Shown: piece by piece, positions 40,280 through 41,669 of the stretch
Position numbering within the stretch: the stretch's first letter is position 1
Layout of the letters: each line of letters starts with the position of its first letter
From: Pseudomonadota bacterium
GTDB taxonomy: Bacteria > Pseudomonadota > Gammaproteobacteria > CALCKW01
Assembly: GCA_039196715.1 (NCBI GenBank)
Contig: JBCCUP010000039.1
Location: 1-41,669 of the forward strand
Direction: 5' to 3'
Length of the DNA: 41,669 nucleotides
Made by a program: the position numbers and the translations under genes
The notes under the pieces: model-generated
What the model saw: only the letters and a program-made list of their open reading frames with translations
Database searches by the model: none
What the model was told of the DNA's origin: nothing

Positions 40280-40296
40280 TGCTTCATTTTGGTGCA
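40280..40296. promoter_or_regulatory. Imperfect NtrC-like site upstream of glnII
   Basis: TGCTTCATTTTGGTGCA keeps 10 of 12 fixed NtrC consensus positions, with one perfect half. It is about 140 bases upstream of the glnII ATG. The best sigma-54-like match downstream (40315-40330) lacks one G of the -24 pair and is very close, so NtrC control of glnII is possible but unproven. Confidence 0.4.
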
Positions 40297-40436
40297 GAGC
40301 GCACACAGACTGTATCGCACATCACCAGCGGACCGCCACCCGAATCGGGTGACGGCGCAGCCCCGAACACGGCTGACAGCGCTCGCTGGCGACGGGATAC
40401 CGGATTTCACTCGATGATCATTGGAGAAACGCGATC

Positions 40437-41447
40437 ATGAAAAGCAAGCTAGAGTACATCTGGCTCGACGGCTACAAGCCGACTCAAAGCCTCCGCAGCA
40501 AGACGATGGTCAGAAATGACTTCAGCGGAAACCTCGAAGACTGCCCCGTGTGGTCCTTCGACGGCAGCTCGACCGAGCAGGCCGAGGGCAACGATTCAGA
40601 CTGCCTGCTGAAGCCGGTAGCGATCATTCCCGACCCGGATCGCAAGAACAGCTACCTCGTCATGACCGAGGTGCTCAACGCCGATGGCACACCGCACGAA
40701 TCCAACGGCCGCGCCACCATCGAAGAAGACGACGACGATTTCTGGTTCGGTTTCGAGCAGGAGTATTTCCTGATGAACACCGAGACCAAACTGCCGCTCG
40801 GCTTCCCGGCCAATGGCTACCCCGGGCCGCAAGGTCCCTACTACTGCTCCGTCGGTGGCGCCAACGCATTTGGCCGTGAAATCATCGAAGAGCACCTGGA
40901 CATGTGCCTCGAGGCTGGCCTGAACGTCGAAGGCATCAACGCCGAAGTGGCCGCTGGCCAGTGGGAATTCCAGATCTTCGCCAAGGGCGCGAAGCGCGCC
41001 GGTGATGAAATCTGGCTCGCGCGTTACCTGATCGAGCGCACCGCCGAGAAATACGGCGTCTCGGTCGACTGGCACCCCAAACCGCTCGGCGACACCGACT
41101 GGAACGGCTCGGGCATGCACGCCAACTTCTCGAACGGCGCCATGCGCACCGCGGGCAGCGAAGACGTGTTCAACAAGATCTGTGAAGGCTTTGGACGCAA
41201 CATCGAACGCCACATCAGCGTCTATGGCGCGGACAACGACCAGCGCCTGACCGGCAAGCACGAGACCCAGGCGATCGACCAGTTCAGCTACGGCGTCTCG
41301 GACCGCGGCGCGTCCATCCGCATTCCGGTTGGTACCATCGAAGACGGCTGGAAAGGCCGCCTCGAAGACCGCCGTCCGGCGTCCAACGCGGACCCGTACA
41401 AGGTCGCAGCCGCGATCATCAAGACCAGCACGGAAGCGCTGAGCTAA
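40437..41447 (+). CDS. glnII: Glutamine synthetase, type II (eukaryotic-type)
   Basis: A second, unrelated-length glutamine synthetase of the GSII class, 336 residues. Visible signatures are LEYIWLDGYKPTQSLRSKT, the VWSFDGSSTEQAEGNDSD block, WFGFEQEYFLM, the YYCSVGGANAFGREI loop, EVAAGQWEFQI, the NGSGMHANFS motif and GKHETQAIDQFSYGVSDRGASIRIP. GSII is not controlled by adenylylation and works as a smaller oligomer. A GGAG site lies 11 bases before the ATG. GSII is common in rhizobia and actinobacteria but scattered in gammaproteobacteria, so past transfer is possible. It ends in a strong terminator. Confidence 0.96.
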   Translation: MKSKLEYIWLDGYKPTQSLRSKTMVRNDFSGNLEDCPVWSFDGSSTEQAEGNDSDCLLKPVAIIPDPDRKNSYLVMTEVLNADGTPHESNGRATIEEDDDDFWFGFEQEYFLMNTETKLPLGFPANGYPGPQGPYYCSVGGANAFGREIIEEHLDMCLEAGLNVEGINAEVAAGQWEFQIFAKGAKRAGDEIWLARYLIERTAEKYGVSVDWHPKPLGDTDWNGSGMHANFSNGAMRTAGSEDVFNKICEGFGRNIERHISVYGADNDQRLTGKHETQAIDQFSYGVSDRGASIRIPVGTIEDGWKGRLEDRRPASNADPYKVAAAIIKTSTEALS

Positions 41448-41490
41448 GGCTCGGCACACAGTGGCACGCCCGACCCGGGCGTGAAGAAGG

Positions 41491-41518
41491 CCCCGCGCTC
41501 GCCGCGGGGTTTTTTTTG
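41491..41518 (+). terminator. Rho-independent terminator of glnII
   Basis: CCCCGCG and CGCGGGG form a perfect stem with a five-base loop, followed by eight T, about 45 bases after the glnII stop. Confidence 0.93.
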
Positions 41519-41620
41519 CGTACACGCGTCGCACGCGGGGCTGACGCGTCGAGCGCGGACACAGTCGCAGCCGGGCGCACTGGTCTACACTGAAGGGCCC
41601 CTCGCCTCGGGTTCCGCCTC

Positions 41621-41669
41621 ATGGACGAGTACCCCAAGCTCAAGCTGCCCGACAGTCCCCAACTGATCG
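41621..41669 (+). CDS. N-terminal fragment of an unrecognised protein
   Basis: An ATG at 41621 opens a frame (MDEYPKLKLPDSPQL) that runs to the window edge. Codon use is normal for the region, but 16 residues are too few to name a family, and no ribosome binding site is obvious. Confidence 0.35.
   Translation, partial: MDEYPKLKLPDSPQLI

Larger units (their letters stand above)
39805..40436. other. Long non-coding region between divergent glnA and glnII
   Basis: From the glnA enhancer to the glnII start there are about 630 bases in which the open frames look like noise. An AT-rich island lies at about 40030-40110 and contains two direct copies of ACCAGTACC (40065-40073 and 40082-40090). A 17-base NtrC-like element is at 40280. 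Sigma-54-like matches at 39831-39846 and 40315-40330 are weak. There is room for a regulatory RNA, but I see no clear terminator to define one. Confidence 0.55.

Noticed and set aside
39728-40417. Several frames of 60-90 codons in the glnA-glnII gap
   Set aside because: They are cysteine/arginine-rich, lack ribosome binding sites and overlap the enhancer region. None resembles a protein family.

Overview
The window is a gene-dense, high-GC bacterial chromosome segment. Several features point to a gammaproteobacterium: a Crp with the E. coli-type C-terminus and a divergent YhfA/OsmC neighbour, the ygfB-pepP-ubiH / zapA-6S RNA neighbourhood, DarP/YjgA, and the glnA-DUF4124-ntrB-ntrC order. A few genes are of types better known from alphaproteobacteria: SerC of the Methanosarcina-type family, and a eukaryotic-type glutamine synthetase II. 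I would not go below class level. I see no IS element, phage gene, CRISPR array, tRNA or rRNA.

Layout. 1-3261: the tail of an unknown gene, a small membrane protein and the radical SAM protein YgiQ. 3373-7748 (minus): a DMT permease, darP, ferrochelatase hemH, then a beta-barrel protein and an Ig-like lipoprotein, most of them joined by start/stop overlaps. 7873-10219 (minus): serC-serA, the first two steps of serine synthesis. 10546-11521 (minus): rplM-rpsI with promoter and terminator. 11619-12957: yhfA-like osmC gene divergent from crp. 13144-19427: an accessory-looking block with a five-gene branched-chain-amino-acid-type ABC importer, a MarR regulator, a nicotinamidase and a MarR-like palindrome. 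19504-25310 (minus): leuS, ubiH, pepP, ygfB. 25340-26237 (plus): a small coiled-coil gene, zapA and 6S RNA. 26273-28536: glutaredoxin-hemB divergent from aroE. 28616-32845: an acyltransferase, PPK2, msrA, a secreted trypsin-like protease and a lone prepilin. 32888-34509 (minus): lemA plus a GIDE-like membrane protein with an EF-hand. 34682-41447: the nitrogen region.

The nitrogen region is the most coherent system. GlnA (GSI, with the adenylylation tyrosine motif) and GlnII (GSII) are divergent across 883 bp of non-coding DNA. That DNA holds a perfect-consensus NtrC site and a good sigma-54 promoter facing glnA. DUF4124, ntrB and ntrC follow glnA, and a second pair of NtrC-like sites lies just upstream of ntrB, suggesting autoregulation.

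Most of the window is housekeeping. The less described parts are the ABC importer/MarR/nicotinamidase block, the hemH-linked barrel-lipoprotein pair, the LemA/GIDE-EF-hand pair and the GSI/GSII control region. None of these can be called a new system from sequence alone.
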